From NCBI RefSeq assembly GCF_019425495.1, contig NZ_VFIV01000002.1:1-55300 (forward strand): a DNA stretch of 55,300 nucleotides. The letters run 5' to 3'. A program made the translations under genes and the position numbers. Of this stretch, positions 41,589 to 51,479 are shown in pieces (positions within the stretch are counted from its first letter, which is position 1; each line of letters begins with the position of its first letter). Source of the stretch: Coxiella endosymbiont of Ornithodoros amblus (GTDB lineage Bacteria; Pseudomonadota; Gammaproteobacteria; Coxiellales; Coxiellaceae). The notes beneath the pieces are model-generated. The model searched no databases, had not been told where the DNA came from, and saw only the letters and a list, made by a program, of their open reading frames with translations.

Positions 41589-44500
41589 ACGACGAAATCA
41601 TTCGACAACAAGCGTTAGATCCGCAGCAATCTTTTATTGTTCAAGCACCGGCTGGATCGGGTAAAACTGAGTTATTAATTCAACGCTTCCTGAAATTATT
41701 AGCCGCAGCCAAAATTCCGGAAGAAATTATCGCAATTACTTTCACACGTAAAGCAGCCGCTGAAATGCACGCACGCATTATCGCTGCGCTTAACGAAGCA
41801 CAAACCCAACCGGCCCCATTTGACTTCCACAAAAAACTTACCTGGACATTAGCCAGAAAAGTTATCGAACGTAATCAGCATTATGACTGGCAATTAGATA
41901 TGAATCCCAATCGTTTACGTTTATTAACTATCGATGCGTTAGCCAACCAAATCTGTTCTCAGATGCCTATTCTTTCCGGACTCGGCGGCCCGACTTCCAC
42001 ATTAGAATCCGAAGAAATTGTTGAGTTTTATCACGAAGCCGTTATTAGACTTTTCGAGTCTGAGAAACATGCGAACGCCATCGAAGAATTATTGTTGCAC
42101 CTCGATAATAAAGCGGAATTGCTAGAAACATTATTAATTAAAATGCTAATTCGCCGTGAACAGTGGTTGCCTCATATTATTAATCATTATCGAAATCCCA
42201 ATTCTATGAAAAAAGAACTGGAAAAATCGTTAACCACAATAACACTGGACGCATTACAGACAGTGCGCATGCTAGTTAACCCTACTATCGCAGACGAGCT
42301 TGTTTCTCTCGCTCAATTCGCGGGTCATAATTTGTATAAAGTAAAGCCCACCGAAGCCATTAGCGCTTGTCACGCGCTAACGACATTACCAGGAGTTAGC
42401 ATTGATGAGGCTGACTTATGGCGAGGTATAGCGGCGTTATTTTTAACTAAAGAAGGTTTTTGGCGAAAACAATTAGATAAAAATGATGGTTTTCCTGTCG
42501 AAGATAAAAAACATAAACAGCAGATAAAAGATTTATTATCTCAATTAGGTAAAAACGAAAAGCTCCGACTGGCGCTGAACGAAGTAAAAAACTGTCCCCC
42601 GATTGCTTACACCAAAAAACAATGGAACATCATCCATGCTCTTGTGAGCATATTACCTATTTTAACGGCACAACTCAATGTTATTTTCCAAGAACGCAAT
42701 GCGGTCGATTTTATGGAAGTTACATTAGGCGCTATCCGTGTTTTAGGCGACAGCGAGCAGCCTTCAGATTACGCTTTACAGCTAGATGAACAAATTCAAC
42801 ATCTTTTAATAGATGAATTTCAAGATACGTCCATTATTCAATTTCACTTTATTGAAAAACTCATCGCCGGTTGGCAAGTGAAGGACGACCGGACACTTTT
42901 CTTAGTCGGTGATCCAATGCAATCTATTTATCGCTTTCGTCAAGCTGAAGTGGGATTATTTTTGCAGGTGAAAAATGAAGGCCTTGGTGAAATTCAATTA
43001 ACACCTCTCATCTTATGGAATAATTTTCGCTCTCAAAAAAATTTAGTCGATTGGTTTAACCAAACATTTGAACCCACTTTTCCCAAAGAAGAAAACAGTC
43101 ACCTAGGCTCCATTTCTTATTCTCATTCTTTTGCAACTAATAACAGTATCAGCCAAAAAAATATTAATTTTTATTCACTCCTAAACGCAAATGCTTTGAA
43201 TGAAGCAACACAAATTGTAAAAATTATCCAAGGCTGCCGGAGTGAAAACCCTGAAAAGACTATTGCGATATTGGTTCGCTCCCGTTCCAAATTAATAGAA
43301 ATTACGCCGGCGCTTAGAAGTGCAGATATTCCTTTCAACGCCGTAGAAATCGAAAAATTGGCGCATCGCATTGAAATACAAGACCTACTCTCGCTCACTC
43401 GCGCACTCCACCACCTTGGAGATCGCATCGCCTGGCTCGCATTGTTGCGTGCTCCGTGGTGCGGACTGACACTGCAAGATCTACACACCGTATCACGCTA
43501 CGCCAACGATAAACCCATCTGGATCGCCCTTCAAAATGTCAGTGACATAGCCTTACTCACTTCCGACGGGAAAAATCGTATTAATCGCATTTTTCCAATT
43601 TTATCCGCCGCTTTTGATAACCGTGATCGTCTGGTGCTCGCTCAATGGATTGAAGGTATTTGGACGGCCTTAGGCGGTCCCGCTTGTTTATCGAATTCAA
43701 CCGAATTAATAAATACTCAAGCTTACTTTCAATTGTTAGAAACATTACAAAATGAATTTACCTTGGAGCGTCTAACTCAAAAACTTAACCAACTGTATGC
43801 TCAAATTGATACCGATGCTAAAAATCCGATTCAAATTATGACTATTCATAAAGCGAAAGGATTGGAATTCGATCACGTTATTTTACCCGGCTTGGAAAAA
43901 AGACCTCGTTCGGATGATCACGATTTATTATTGTGGCTCGAACGCCGCACAAAAGCAGGTAATAACGAGCTTATTTTAGCGCCACTTAAAGCCGCTTCCG
44001 AAAAAGCTGACTCTGTTTATAATTACCTTAAGCGAATCGAGAAAGAAAAAACAACGAATGAAATTACCCGTTTGTTATACGTCGCGACCACTCGCGCTAA
44101 AGAAAGTTTGCATCTACTAACCTCACTCAATAAAGAAGATCCAGAATCCCCTATTCAATCACCCTCAAAAGGGAGTTTCGCAGAAATCTTATGGCCCGTC
44201 TGTCAAGAAGCCTTTGAACAATCCATTATTACTTTTGACGATATTTTGCTTTCTCAAAAGGGAGGCTTAAAATTATTACGCCGTTTAGCTAGCGATTGGG
44301 CGCCTCCATTTATTTTAAAAACTCTATCCTCCGCCGAGTCAAAATCTATTACCCCTTTTACCCAAGCTTCTAGTAAGCGACTCGGAATCGTCATTCATGA
44401 AACATTGGAAAGAATAGCGAATGAAGGTCTGGAAAGCTGGGATAAAGAACGAATTGAAAATAATAAATCTTTTTGGCAACGACGATTGATACAACTTGGC

Positions 44501-44899
44501 ACTTCCACCGAGCAATTGACCCATTACCTGAATGGTATTATAACCGCTGTATCCCAAACGCTCTGCGATGCTAAAGGGCGGTGGATTTTATCCCATCAAC
44601 ACAGTCAAAAAAGTGAATATCCTATTACTCTAGTAGAAGATAAAAAAATCAAACATTTTATTATTGACTGCACCTTTATTGATGAGGCGGGAAGACGATG
44701 GATTATCGATTATAAATCCGCTACGCCAAACGACGAACCCCTCGATTTATTTTTACAACGACAACGCTCACTTCACGAAGCCCAACTTCGACAATACGCA
44801 AATGCATTTCATGCCTTTGATTCACGACCTATAAAACTAGGCCTTTATTTTCCACTCTGCCAAGCCTGGTGCGAATGCGAATGGGTGCCGAAACCATAA
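41585..44899 (+). CDS. AddA-like UvrD-family helicase/nuclease
   Basis: An 1104-residue superfamily 1 helicase fused to a nuclease. Walker A APAGSGKTELLIQRF is near residue 21, TFTRKAAAEMHARI follows, motif II LLIDEFQDTS near 411, motif III VGDPMQSIYRFRQAE, NNFRS, motif V MTIHKAKGLEFDHVILPGL near 752 and motif VI RLLYVATTRAKESLHL. The C-terminal PD-(D/E)XK domain shows GIVIHETLERI near 936 and RRWIIDYKSA near 1040. Together with the gene before it, this would form a double-strand-break resection complex equivalent to RecBCD. The four-base overlap with that gene argues for a 1:1 complex. Uninterrupted. Confidence 0.9.
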   Translation: MNDEIIRQQALDPQQSFIVQAPAGSGKTELLIQRFLKLLAAAKIPEEIIAITFTRKAAAEMHARIIAALNEAQTQPAPFDFHKKLTWTLARKVIERNQHYDWQLDMNPNRLRLLTIDALANQICSQMPILSGLGGPTSTLESEEIVEFYHEAVIRLFESEKHANAIEELLLHLDNKAELLETLLIKMLIRREQWLPHIINHYRNPNSMKKELEKSLTTITLDALQTVRMLVNPTIADELVSLAQFAGHNLYKVKPTEAISACHALTTLPGVSIDEADLWRGIAALFLTKEGFWRKQLDKNDGFPVEDKKHKQQIKDLLSQLGKNEKLRLALNEVKNCPPIAYTKKQWNIIHALVSILPILTAQLNVIFQERNAVDFMEVTLGAIRVLGDSEQPSDYALQLDEQIQHLLIDEFQDTSIIQFHFIEKLIAGWQVKDDRTLFLVGDPMQSIYRFRQAEVGLFLQVKNEGLGEIQLTPLILWNNFRSQKNLVDWFNQTFEPTFPKEENSHLGSISYSHSFATNNSISQKNINFYSLLNANALNEATQIVKIIQGCRSENPEKTIAILVRSRSKLIEITPALRSADIPFNAVEIEKLAHRIEIQDLLSLTRALHHLGDRIAWLALLRAPWCGLTLQDLHTVSRYANDKPIWIALQNVSDIALLTSDGKNRINRIFPILSAAFDNRDRLVLAQWIEGIWTALGGPACLSNSTELINTQAYFQLLETLQNEFTLERLTQKLNQLYAQIDTDAKNPIQIMTIHKAKGLEFDHVILPGLEKRPRSDDHDLLLWLERRTKAGNNELILAPLKAASEKADSVYNYLKRIEKEKTTNEITRLLYVATTRAKESLHLLTSLNKEDPESPIQSPSKGSFAEILWPVCQEAFEQSIITFDDILLSQKGGLKLLRRLASDWAPPFILKTLSSAESKSITPFTQASSKRLGIVIHETLERIANEGLESWDKERIENNKSFWQRRLIQLGTSTEQLTHYLNGIITAVSQTLCDAKGRWILSHQHSQKSEYPITLVEDKKIKHFIIDCTFIDEAGRRWIIDYKSATPNDEPLDLFLQRQRSLHEAQLRQYANAFHAFDSRPIKLGLYFPLCQAWCECEWVPKP

Positions 44900-44932
44900 A
44901 TACCTTTCTAAAACACCCCACCCCGCGTCCAT

Positions 44933-45015
44933 AAGTAGCCCGTATTTAAAGCGAAGCGAAATACGAGAATTTTTATTATTTCTCCGTATTACGCTTCGCT
45001 TTATACGAGCTACTT
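44933..45015. repeat. Palindromic element, about 83 bp, after the AddA-like gene
   Basis: The left arm aagtagcccgtatttaaagc (continuing gaagcgaaatacga) and the right arm are near-perfect reverse complements: the right arm read backwards is aagtagctcgtataaagcga then agcgtaatacgga. Differences are a TT insertion and three or four substitutions. A T-rich loop of about 14 bases separates the arms. It could fold as a long hairpin and end transcription from the gene before it. I infer a dispersed REP-like or MITE-like element. Confidence 0.8.
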
Positions 45016-45079
45016 AAATAGTGGTATAGTAGTAGCCGGATTCTGCGGGTGATACGTGGCGATTTTTAAAATGAAAATA

Positions 45080-45733
45080 TGTCAGAATATCAACAATAAC
45101 AAAAGATATCTCCCGCAAATTGGTTGTTGCAATCTCATCACGAGCTTTATTTGACCTGGACAAGAGCAATGCAGTTTACGAGCAAGAAGGTGTTGACAGC
45201 TATCCCAATTATCAAATTCAGCACAAAAGTGAAATTTTAAAACCCGGTGTCGCTTTCACAGGCGGTAAGAGCCCTTTTAAAATATTCAAGCTTTCGGCGC
45301 GCTCACTTATTTTTATCTACCCACGTGCGAGACGTGAGAAAAGCTTTAGAAGCAGGGCTCGCTGTATTTACCGCTAGCGAACAAAAAGCAGCCAATCATA
45401 TCCCCTTTCGGGTGGCCCTTTCAAAGGATTCCTTGCAGCGCTACAACAACTCCAAAGCTGCTTCCCTTCAGACCAATGCCAAATTCGTACCGCCCTTGTC
45501 ACTGCCCGCCAATCGCCTACCCATGAACGCGTCATCAAAACATTACGTGCGCGAAATATTAGAATCGATGAAGCCCTGTTTCTCGATGGCTTAAAAAAGG
45601 CCGCTTTTTACAAGCCTTCGAAGCCGATATTTTCTTCGACGATCAACACCGCCATTGTCAATCCGCCGCGCAGCACGTTGCTACGGGGCATGTTCCCAAT
45701 GGCATTTTTAACGAAAACATACAAGAAAAATGA
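45080..45733 (+). pseudogene. 5'-nucleotidase (cytosolic NT5C-like family), broken
   Basis: Fragments match bacterial 5'-nucleotidases of the Pfam 5_nucleotid (PF06189) type: KLVVAISSRALFDLDKSNAV, YEQEGVDSYPNYQIQHKSEI and LKPGVAF, then TGGKSPFKIFKLFGAHLFLS (two frames), RKALEAGLAVFTASEQKA, CQIRTALVTARQSPTHERVI (frame-shifted), IRIDEALFLDGL, FEADIFFDDQHRHCQSA and VPNGIFNENIQEK to the stop at 45733. Roughly 40 residues are missing between the first two pieces and at least four frameshifts occur. The enzyme would dephosphorylate nucleoside monophosphates. No usable start codon remains in the first frame. Confidence 0.75.
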
Positions 45734-45799
45734 TCTAGCCCAGTATGTCAATTTATATTTTTTAATATACTAGATTACATAGTATATTTGGAGACACCA

Positions 45800-47065
45800 A
45801 TGCACGACGCCATCATTGCCCGCCTTAATCGGTTGGAACCCCTGACTTGAAGGTCCCTTCCCAAAGGAGTTAATGGGGATAGAACGTGATTATCCGATTT
45901 CCACCTTCTTCCCATTCCAAAAATCAAAATTTTAGAAGGCCTCCGGCGATCAGGAAAAGCACTTTACTTTACCAGGTCGTTGATCACGCCCTTCAAGAAG
46001 GCAAGAAAGTGCCTTACATTAATTTTGAATATGAAGTACTCAAACAATACTCCATTTCCAAAATTTATTACGGTTACCTCCAACACAACCCGGTTAACTA
46101 TTTACTAATCGACAAAATACAGCACTGCATCGATTGGGTCACTTTCATTCGAAAATTCTACGAGCGAAAAATATTCGATCAAATCTGGATCACCGGTTCC
46201 AATACCTCTCTAATTACTAAAAAATATTCGGAAATGCTCACGGGACGGAGTATTAAGCTGCTTACTTATGGCCACTGTCGTTTATCGAATATAGTTTAAC
46301 GGACTCTCTCCTATTCAACACCCGCTCTCACGCGAACGCGAAGTGGAAATAAAAAGATATTTCGATGAATTCCTTTCAATCGCCTCCTTCCCGGCCGTTA
46401 CTCTACGCCCCGTTTATCAACGAGAATTATTAATTATTTTCAAGACTTTCTTTATAAAGGTATTGCCTCTCGATACAACTTCAATGTATCAAAATTAAAG
46501 GATCTCGCCATTCATTTGGCAACTCATTCAGCAAAAATAATCAGTTATCAAAATATAGCAAAAGCAATCAACTTACATCCCAATACGATAGCCGATTATA
46601 TCTTTAAAAAAGAGATTTTTTATTTGAGGTACTTCATAAATTTAATTATTCGCTTAAAAAGCAGTACAGCAATGATAAAAAAATTTATATTTATCGATAC
46701 CGGGCTGGGTAATGCTGTTTCTTTTCTTTTTTCTAAGAATAAAGGCCATTTATTAGAAACTATTGTCTATCAGGCTTTAAAAGTAACGCGAAAAGGAAAT
46801 TTATTTCTATCGAAGCCATAAAGAATGTGATTTTTTAATTAGAGAAAATCTCGATGTCTGATTTGCCATTCAGGTCACTTGTTCACTTGAAGACTTCGAG
46901 AATAAAAAACGGGAAATTGGAAGATTAATTGATGTTATGAAAACCAATAACTTAAACGAAGAAATAATATTAACGTATAACGAAACTAATAGATTTGAAA
47001 TCGAGCGCGGCAATTCTCACTTTCAAATCACTGTACAGCCTTTATGGGAATGGTTGTTAAAATAA
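45800..47065 (+). pseudogene. AAA ATPase with DUF4143-type C-terminus, broken
   Basis: The start MHDAIIARLNRLEP is followed by stops, then ILEGLRRSGKSTLLYQVVDH with a Walker A, GKKVPYINFEYEVL, NYLLIDKIQHCIDWVTFIRK with Walker B (LLIDKIQ; relatives have DEIQ), FDQIWITGSNTSLI and SEMLTGRSIKLLTYG. Later frames give LAIHLATHSAKIISYQNIAK, and the tail ENKKREIGRLIDVMKTNNLN to LWEWLLK at 47065. This is the AAA_14 plus DUF4143 arrangement common in archaea and bacteria, of uncertain function. At least seven frame changes. Such genes are often mobile, so it may be an old acquisition. Confidence 0.75.
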
Positions 47066-47189
47066 CACCTTCACTCCACCTCAACCACTGTGCATAATTA
47101 CAATAGAGTTCATGTCAATCAGACCAAAACTTAAACAAATGGCGCGACCCTGCTTGGCACGATTGTCCTGGGATAAAGTTTCCACAGCA

Positions 47190-47217
47190 TTGTAGAAATA
47201 ACCATTGTTGTTATAAT
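47190..47217 (+). promoter_or_regulatory. Candidate sigma-70 promoter for a leaderless orn transcript
   Basis: A perfect -10 box TATAAT at 47212-47217 has a TTGTAG -35-like box at 47190-47195, spacing 16. The expected start of transcription, about seven bases after the -10, falls on the orn ATG at 47224. No ribosome binding site lies between. Pattern seen in sequence; use in the cell is inferred. Confidence 0.55.
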
Positions 47218-47223
47218 GACTGA

Positions 47224-47775
47224 ATGGACTTCAGCGACGACAATCTCATTTGGTTAGACCTCGAAATGACGGGACTCGATCCTGAGCGGGATAGGATTAT
47301 TGAAATTGCGACGATTGTCACGAATAGCCATCTGGATATCCTAGCCGAAGGTCCAGACTTCGCCATTCATCAACCTGACAAACTTTTAACGGCAATGGAT
47401 AACTGGAACACCTCCCACCACACTGTTTCTGGCCTGCTTGAACGGGTGAAAAATAGCTTCGTGGATGAAGTCGAAGCAGAAACCCTGACTCTGGCCTTTC
47501 TCGAAAAATACGTTTCCACCGGAAAATCCCCCCTGTGTGGAAATTCGGTTTGCCAAGACCGGCGGTTTCTCTCTCGCTACATGCCCCGGCTCAACCAATT
47601 TTTTCACTATCGCCATCTAGACGTCACCACCTTAAGAATTCTTGCCCAACGCTGGGCTCCACAAATTACCGCCGCGCACATTAAAGAGTCCCAACACCTG
47701 GCTTTGCAGGATATTCGTGATTCCATCGAAGAACTTCGTTATTACCGTGCCAATTTGTTAAGTTTGTCAAAATAA
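47224..47775 (+). CDS. orn: Oligoribonuclease
   Basis: A 183-residue 3'-5' exonuclease that degrades 2-5 nt RNA fragments and pGpG, essential in many gammaproteobacteria. DEDDh residues are visible: Asp12 and Glu14 in WLDLEMTGL, an Asp in [10 protein letters not shown], and the H-x4-D pair in HLALQD. Family length is about 180, so it is full size. The ATG at 47224 has no Shine-Dalgarno and sits seven bases after a TATAAT box. It stands between a ruined ATPase gene and a VapBC relic, and is intact. Confidence 0.94.
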   Translation: MDFSDDNLIWLDLEMTGLDPERDRIIEIATIVTNSHLDILAEGPDFAIHQPDKLLTAMDNWNTSHHTVSGLLERVKNSFVDEVEAETLTLAFLEKYVSTGKSPLCGNSVCQDRRFLSRYMPRLNQFFHYRHLDVTTLRILAQRWAPQITAAHIKESQHLALQDIRDSIEELRYYRANLLSLSK

Positions 47776-47781
47776 AGCACA

Positions 47782-48247
47782 TTAAATGTATTCCAATGAG
47801 TAATGATGGGGTTCGCACTTCTCCCCATACATCATATGTTTAGGATTTTTAAGTAAGGAACATGAAATATAGGCTTTAATGTTTTTTAACATGGGATAGT
47901 GCTTTTTATTTACGGTGAGCAGTTTAATGGAAATAGATTGAGTGGTTGCCGCAATAATTGCATTGGCTAATCTGGTGCCGTGTGGCTTTTTCCATAATCT
48001 CGGCGATATAAGCCACCTGATTGAGCGATTTTCGGGCTGACTTGAATAAGCCGGTATATTTTCTAAAAATCACTCTAATACGCCATATTCTTCGCCATTC
48101 CTCACACTAACGTAAAGTTCCGCAATGGTCAACGTGGAGGTGTGGCAAATGACCTTAACTATAGTTTTTTGTTAAACTTTACTGCGGTCTCCTGTCCTAG
48201 CAGGAAATCAATAATAATGTCCGTCCCAATAGCAACACCATCGTCAT
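47782..48247 (-). pseudogene. VapC-type PIN-domain toxin, broken
   Basis: Minus-strand fragments read GTDIIIDFLLGQETAVKFNK (the first PIN acidic motif, TDxxIDFL), then TIAELYVSVRNGEEYGVL, LANAIIAATTQSISIKLLTV and NKKHYPML, the second acidic region where the family usually has DAxIAA; here the Asp reads Asn. It ends EPHHYSLEYI at 47782. At least four frameshifts or stops. It lies directly behind an antitoxin relic. VapC toxins cleave initiator tRNA or rRNA. This copy cannot make an active toxin. Confidence 0.75.
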
Positions 48248-48507
48248 CGTTCTCTGTGCCTTCTAACCGACTATCCAGCTCTTTTCGGATTTTAGTGGGA
48301 TTGGACAAATCCTTTCAGGTTACCCACAAGCCTTTGGCCGCTTCCATAGCCGCCTGATGATCGTCAGATGCTTTTAGATGAACCTTAACAAATTGATCAA
48401 TCGCCTCTCGAATTAATGCACTCTTTGACTTACTGATTTTTTGTAAAAGCAAGCTTAAATACTTGCGCTCTTGTTTGTTTAGTGAGCTAAATTTGAGTAC
48501 GAATCAT
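48248..48507 (-). pseudogene. Ribbon-helix-helix antitoxin (VapB-like), broken
   Basis: From AGGGGG and ATG at 48507 the frame reads MIRTQI and then TAG. After a frame change it continues LTKQERKYLSLLLQKISKSK, SALIREAIDQFVKVHLKASD, DHQAAMEAAKGLWVT, a stop, and KDLSNPTKIRKELDSRLEGT. The SxxALIREAIDxF stretch is the CopG/RHH second helix. It precedes the PIN relic, so the pair is a decayed VapBC locus. Confidence 0.72.
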
Positions 48508-48648
48508 AGATTCCCCCTGTTTAATGTATATACATCACTTTGGCAGCAAGGTACTACTCACCCGTCAAATAAACAGCCTGGACATTTTACCCCCAAGTCG
48601 CTACTATTTATTATTTAATTTAGCTTTCATTTAAACAATTAGAGCACT

Positions 48649-49233
48649 ATGGTCTTCATCATTATTAGCATCATCATCGCTTATCTTCTAGGATCGCTCT
48701 CTTTTGCGGTTATCGTGGCAAAGCTAATGAAGCTTGCTGACCCTCGTACCATAGGTTCCGGTAACGCGGGGGCCACTAATATGTTGCGGGTAGGAGGAAG
48801 GCAAGCTGCATTTTATGTTCTCTTGGGGGATACTGCAAAGGGATTAATTGCTATTTTGATTGCTCGCTTTCTTAATGTTCAGGGCGTCAGCTTAGCGTTC
48901 GTTGGTTTAGTCGTGGTCCTTGGACACTTTTTTCCGGTTTATTTTAAATTCCGTGGAGGGAAAGGGGTTGCTACTATGATGGGCGTTTTATTGGGATTAT
49001 CTTTTTGGATAGGTTTATTTGTTATTGCAACGTGGGTGATCGTCATTTGCATTTTCCCTTATTCGTCGGTTGCAGCCCTCGTTTCTGCCGTTGCAACGCC
49101 TATCTGTATAATAATCACCGGCCGGGCCGATTATATTTTCCCTGTATTAATAATAGCCATACTCATTATTTGGAACCATTGGGAAAACTTGCAACGCTTA
49201 CGAAAAGGTACAGAAGACAAAATCAAATTGTGA
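48649..49233 (+). CDS. plsY: Glycerol-3-phosphate acyltransferase PlsY
   Basis: A 194-residue inner-membrane enzyme that moves an acyl group from acyl-phosphate to glycerol-3-phosphate, the first step of phospholipid synthesis. Five membrane helices are apparent, beginning MVFIIISIIIAYLLGSLSFA. The cytosolic motifs are TIGSGNAGATNMLRVGG near 36-52, FPVYFKFRGGKGVATMMGVL near 94-113, and IWNHWENLQRLRKGTED near the end. It converges on tsaD with two bases between the stops; plsY and tsaD are neighbours in many gammaproteobacteria, usually divergent. Intact. Confidence 0.95.
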   Translation: MVFIIISIIIAYLLGSLSFAVIVAKLMKLADPRTIGSGNAGATNMLRVGGRQAAFYVLLGDTAKGLIAILIARFLNVQGVSLAFVGLVVVLGHFFPVYFKFRGGKGVATMMGVLLGLSFWIGLFVIATWVIVICIFPYSSVAALVSAVATPICIIITGRADYIFPVLIIAILIIWNHWENLQRLRKGTEDKIKL

Positions 49234-49235
49234 CT

Positions 49236-50255
49236 CTAGTCTATTATATTTAATTCGGCCATCGACCATCTTGATTTAACGCAAATTGTTTTATCTTCTT
49301 TTTCGCCAGCGTTTAACCGCAGCCAGCCTGTATAAGCGACCATAGCGCCATTATCCGTACAAAATTCTTGACGGGGGTAATAAATTTGTGCGGCTCGCTT
49401 TGCCGTGGCTTGTCCCAATCGTTCACGCAATTTCTTGTTTGCCGCGACGCCACCAACTAAAACCAAAGTATTAATTCCTGTTTTTTCCAAGGCTCGTAAG
49501 CATTTAATAATTAAAGTATCGACGACCGCGTTCTCAAACGCGCAAGCAATATCCGCTCGTGTTTGTTCCTCACCGCCGTATTGTTTAAAACAATTAACCG
49601 CGTGTGTCTTTAAGCCGCTAAAACTAAAATTAAGATGTGGTTGATTCACCATTGGCCGTGGAAAAATAAAACGTTTAGGTTCCCCTTGCTCTGCTAAACG
49701 AGCCAACGCGGGGCCACCGGGATAAGGCAGCCATAATAATTTAGCTGTTTTATCAAACGCTTCTCCCGCAGCATCATCAACGCTTTCTCCCAATATTTTA
49801 TATCGGCCTGGCTGCTCGACGTGGACCAACATCGTGTGGCCCCCCGAAACCAATAATGCAACAAACGGATAAGCAGGTCGGCTTTCTTCTAATTGCACCG
49901 CCATTAAATGCGCTTCCATATGGTGCACCCCTACGACCGGCACCCGCAACGCATACGCTAAGCTTTTTGCCACTGACGCCCCTACCATCAATGCCCCGAT
50001 TAAACCAGGGCCTTTTGTGTAAGCAATTCCGTCAATCTTTTCTTTTGACAAGGCAGCGTCATCCAAAGTGGCTTTAATTAAAGACAAAATTTTTCTAATG
50101 TGATCACGCGAAGCAAGCTCGGGAACCACACCTCCGTATTCAGCGTGAATAGCTATTTGACTATAAATACGATGCGCTAATAATCCCCGTTCTGCGTCAT
50201 ACAACGCGACAGCGGTTTCATCACAGGAGGTTTCAACGCCTAGAATACATTTCAT
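49236..50255 (-). CDS. tsaD: tRNA N6-adenosine threonylcarbamoyltransferase TsaD
   Basis: A 339-residue ASKHA-fold enzyme that, with TsaB and TsaE, places threonylcarbamoyl on A37 of ANN-decoding tRNAs. It shows [16 protein letters not shown] at the start, the metal-binding HHMEAH at residues 111-116, [55 protein letters not shown] and the second metal motif [14 protein letters not shown]. Usual length. Upstream on the same strand is mdh, 45 bases away, so they may share a transcript. Intact and normally essential. Confidence 0.96.
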   Translation of the reverse strand: MKCILGVETSCDETAVALYDAERGLLAHRIYSQIAIHAEYGGVVPELASRDHIRKILSLIKATLDDAALSKEKIDGIAYTKGPGLIGALMVGASVAKSLAYALRVPVVGVHHMEAHLMAVQLEESRPAYPFVALLVSGGHTMLVHVEQPGRYKILGESVDDAAGEAFDKTAKLLWLPYPGGPALARLAEQGEPKRFIFPRPMVNQPHLNFSFSGLKTHAVNCFKQYGGEEQTRADIACAFENAVVDTLIIKCLRALEKTGINTLVLVGGVAANKKLRERLGQATAKRAAQIYYPRQEFCTDNGAMVAYTGWLRLNAGEKEDKTICVKSRWSMAELNIID

Positions 50256-50300
50256 GAAAACAGTTAAAAATCTCAGTCGCGAGGGTCGGAGTTTTCTTTC

Positions 50301-51287
50301 TTAAATTAATCCTAAAGCCTCAACAGCGTCGCGCTCTTCCCGAAGTTCATCCAACGTCTCTTGCAATTTCTGTTGGCCAAATTCGTTGTGTTCAACGTCT
50401 TTAATAACACTAACGACACTATTTTCTGTTCGGCATGGGAATGAAAAAATTAACCCTTCATCCACGTCATATTGGCCTTGAGCGCATAAGGCAACCGAAT
50501 AATTATCATCCGCAGGTGTGGTATTAATTAAACTCCATACGCTATCCAACGCAGCATTTGCCGCAGAAGCGGCAGATGAAGCACCCCTAACTTTAATGAC
50601 CGCGGCACCGCGTTGTTGAATGACGGGAATGAAATCGTTCAATAACCAATTTTTATCTCGAATCACTTCGGTCGCAGGCATTCCGTCAATGGTGGTGTGG
50701 TAAAAATCGGGATATTGCGTCGAAGAGTGATTACCCCAAATTATCATGTTCTTAACGGAGGGAACATCTACACCGGCTTTAAGCGCCAACTGGCCAATAG
50801 CGCGATTTTGATCAAGGCGCGTCATTGCATAAAAACGGTCCTTAGGAATATCCGGCGCGTTATTCATTGCAATTAGACAATTCGTATTACAGGGATTCCC
50901 AACAACAAAAATGTGAACATCACTCGCGGCATTTTCATTAATAGCTTTGCCTTGACCAGCAAAGAGGCTTCCGTTTTGCTCTAACAGATCTTTGCGCTCC
51001 ATCCCCACTTTACGCGGCGTAGCACCGACTAAAAGCGCCCAATTGACGTCATTAAAAGCCACGCTAGGATTTGAAGTTACAACCATGTTACGCAAAAGAT
51101 GAAACGCACAATCCTCCAACTCCATCACCAATCCTTTAAGCGCTGGCAGAGCGGGTTCAATTTCCAATAAATGTAAATCGACAGTGGTGTCTAACCCAAA
51201 CGCTTGTCCGGAAGCAAGACGAAATAATAAGGCGTAACCGATTTGCCCCGCCGCACCCGTCACCGCTACTTTGACATGCTTAACCAT
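50301..51287 (-). CDS. mdh: Malate dehydrogenase
   Basis: A 328-residue NAD-dependent enzyme of the cytosolic-type (group 2) malate dehydrogenases, interconverting malate and oxaloacetate. The nucleotide fold opens with [20 protein letters not shown]. Substrate and catalytic features are [50 protein letters not shown] and the catalytic His in [28 protein letters not shown] precedes the ATG. Along with icd and gdh it keeps 2-oxoglutarate and oxaloacetate flowing. Intact. Confidence 0.96.
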   Translation of the reverse strand: MVKHVKVAVTGAAGQIGYALLFRLASGQAFGLDTTVDLHLLEIEPALPALKGLVMELEDCAFHLLRNMVVTSNPSVAFNDVNWALLVGATPRKVGMERKDLLEQNGSLFAGQGKAINENAASDVHIFVVGNPCNTNCLIAMNNAPDIPKDRFYAMTRLDQNRAIGQLALKAGVDVPSVKNMIIWGNHSSTQYPDFYHTTIDGMPATEVIRDKNWLLNDFIPVIQQRGAAVIKVRGASSAASAANAALDSVWSLINTTPADDNYSVALCAQGQYDVDEGLIFSFPCRTENSVVSVIKDVEHNEFGQQKLQETLDELREERDAVEALGLI

Positions 51288-51445
51288 TTTTTTCTTCTCC
51301 TTCTATTTCGACAACAACGTTACTTTATATTGTACTTTTCTGCTCAAAACAACTAGTAGCTATTGATTTACGGGCCCGCTGCTCACATACATGCCCTAGT
51401 AGACCATGCTCAGCTAAAAACTGCCATCATGAAGGAAAGATAGAC

Positions 51446-51473
51446 AAAAAACCTCCAGCTAAAGCCGGAGGTT
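51446..51473 (-). terminator. Intrinsic terminator after the FadL-like pseudogene
   Basis: On the minus strand the hairpin AACCTCC(GGC-TTTA-GCT)GGAGGTT is followed by a run of T. It lies just behind the end of the FadL-like relic at 51480, which shows that gene was once a transcription unit ending here. The signal is intact although the gene is not. Confidence 0.85.
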
Positions 51474-51479
51474 GGAGAA

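Noticed and set aside
47113-47196. Small ORF of 27 codons between the ATPase relic and orn
   Set aside because: No family resemblance and it overlaps the candidate orn promoter; likely chance.
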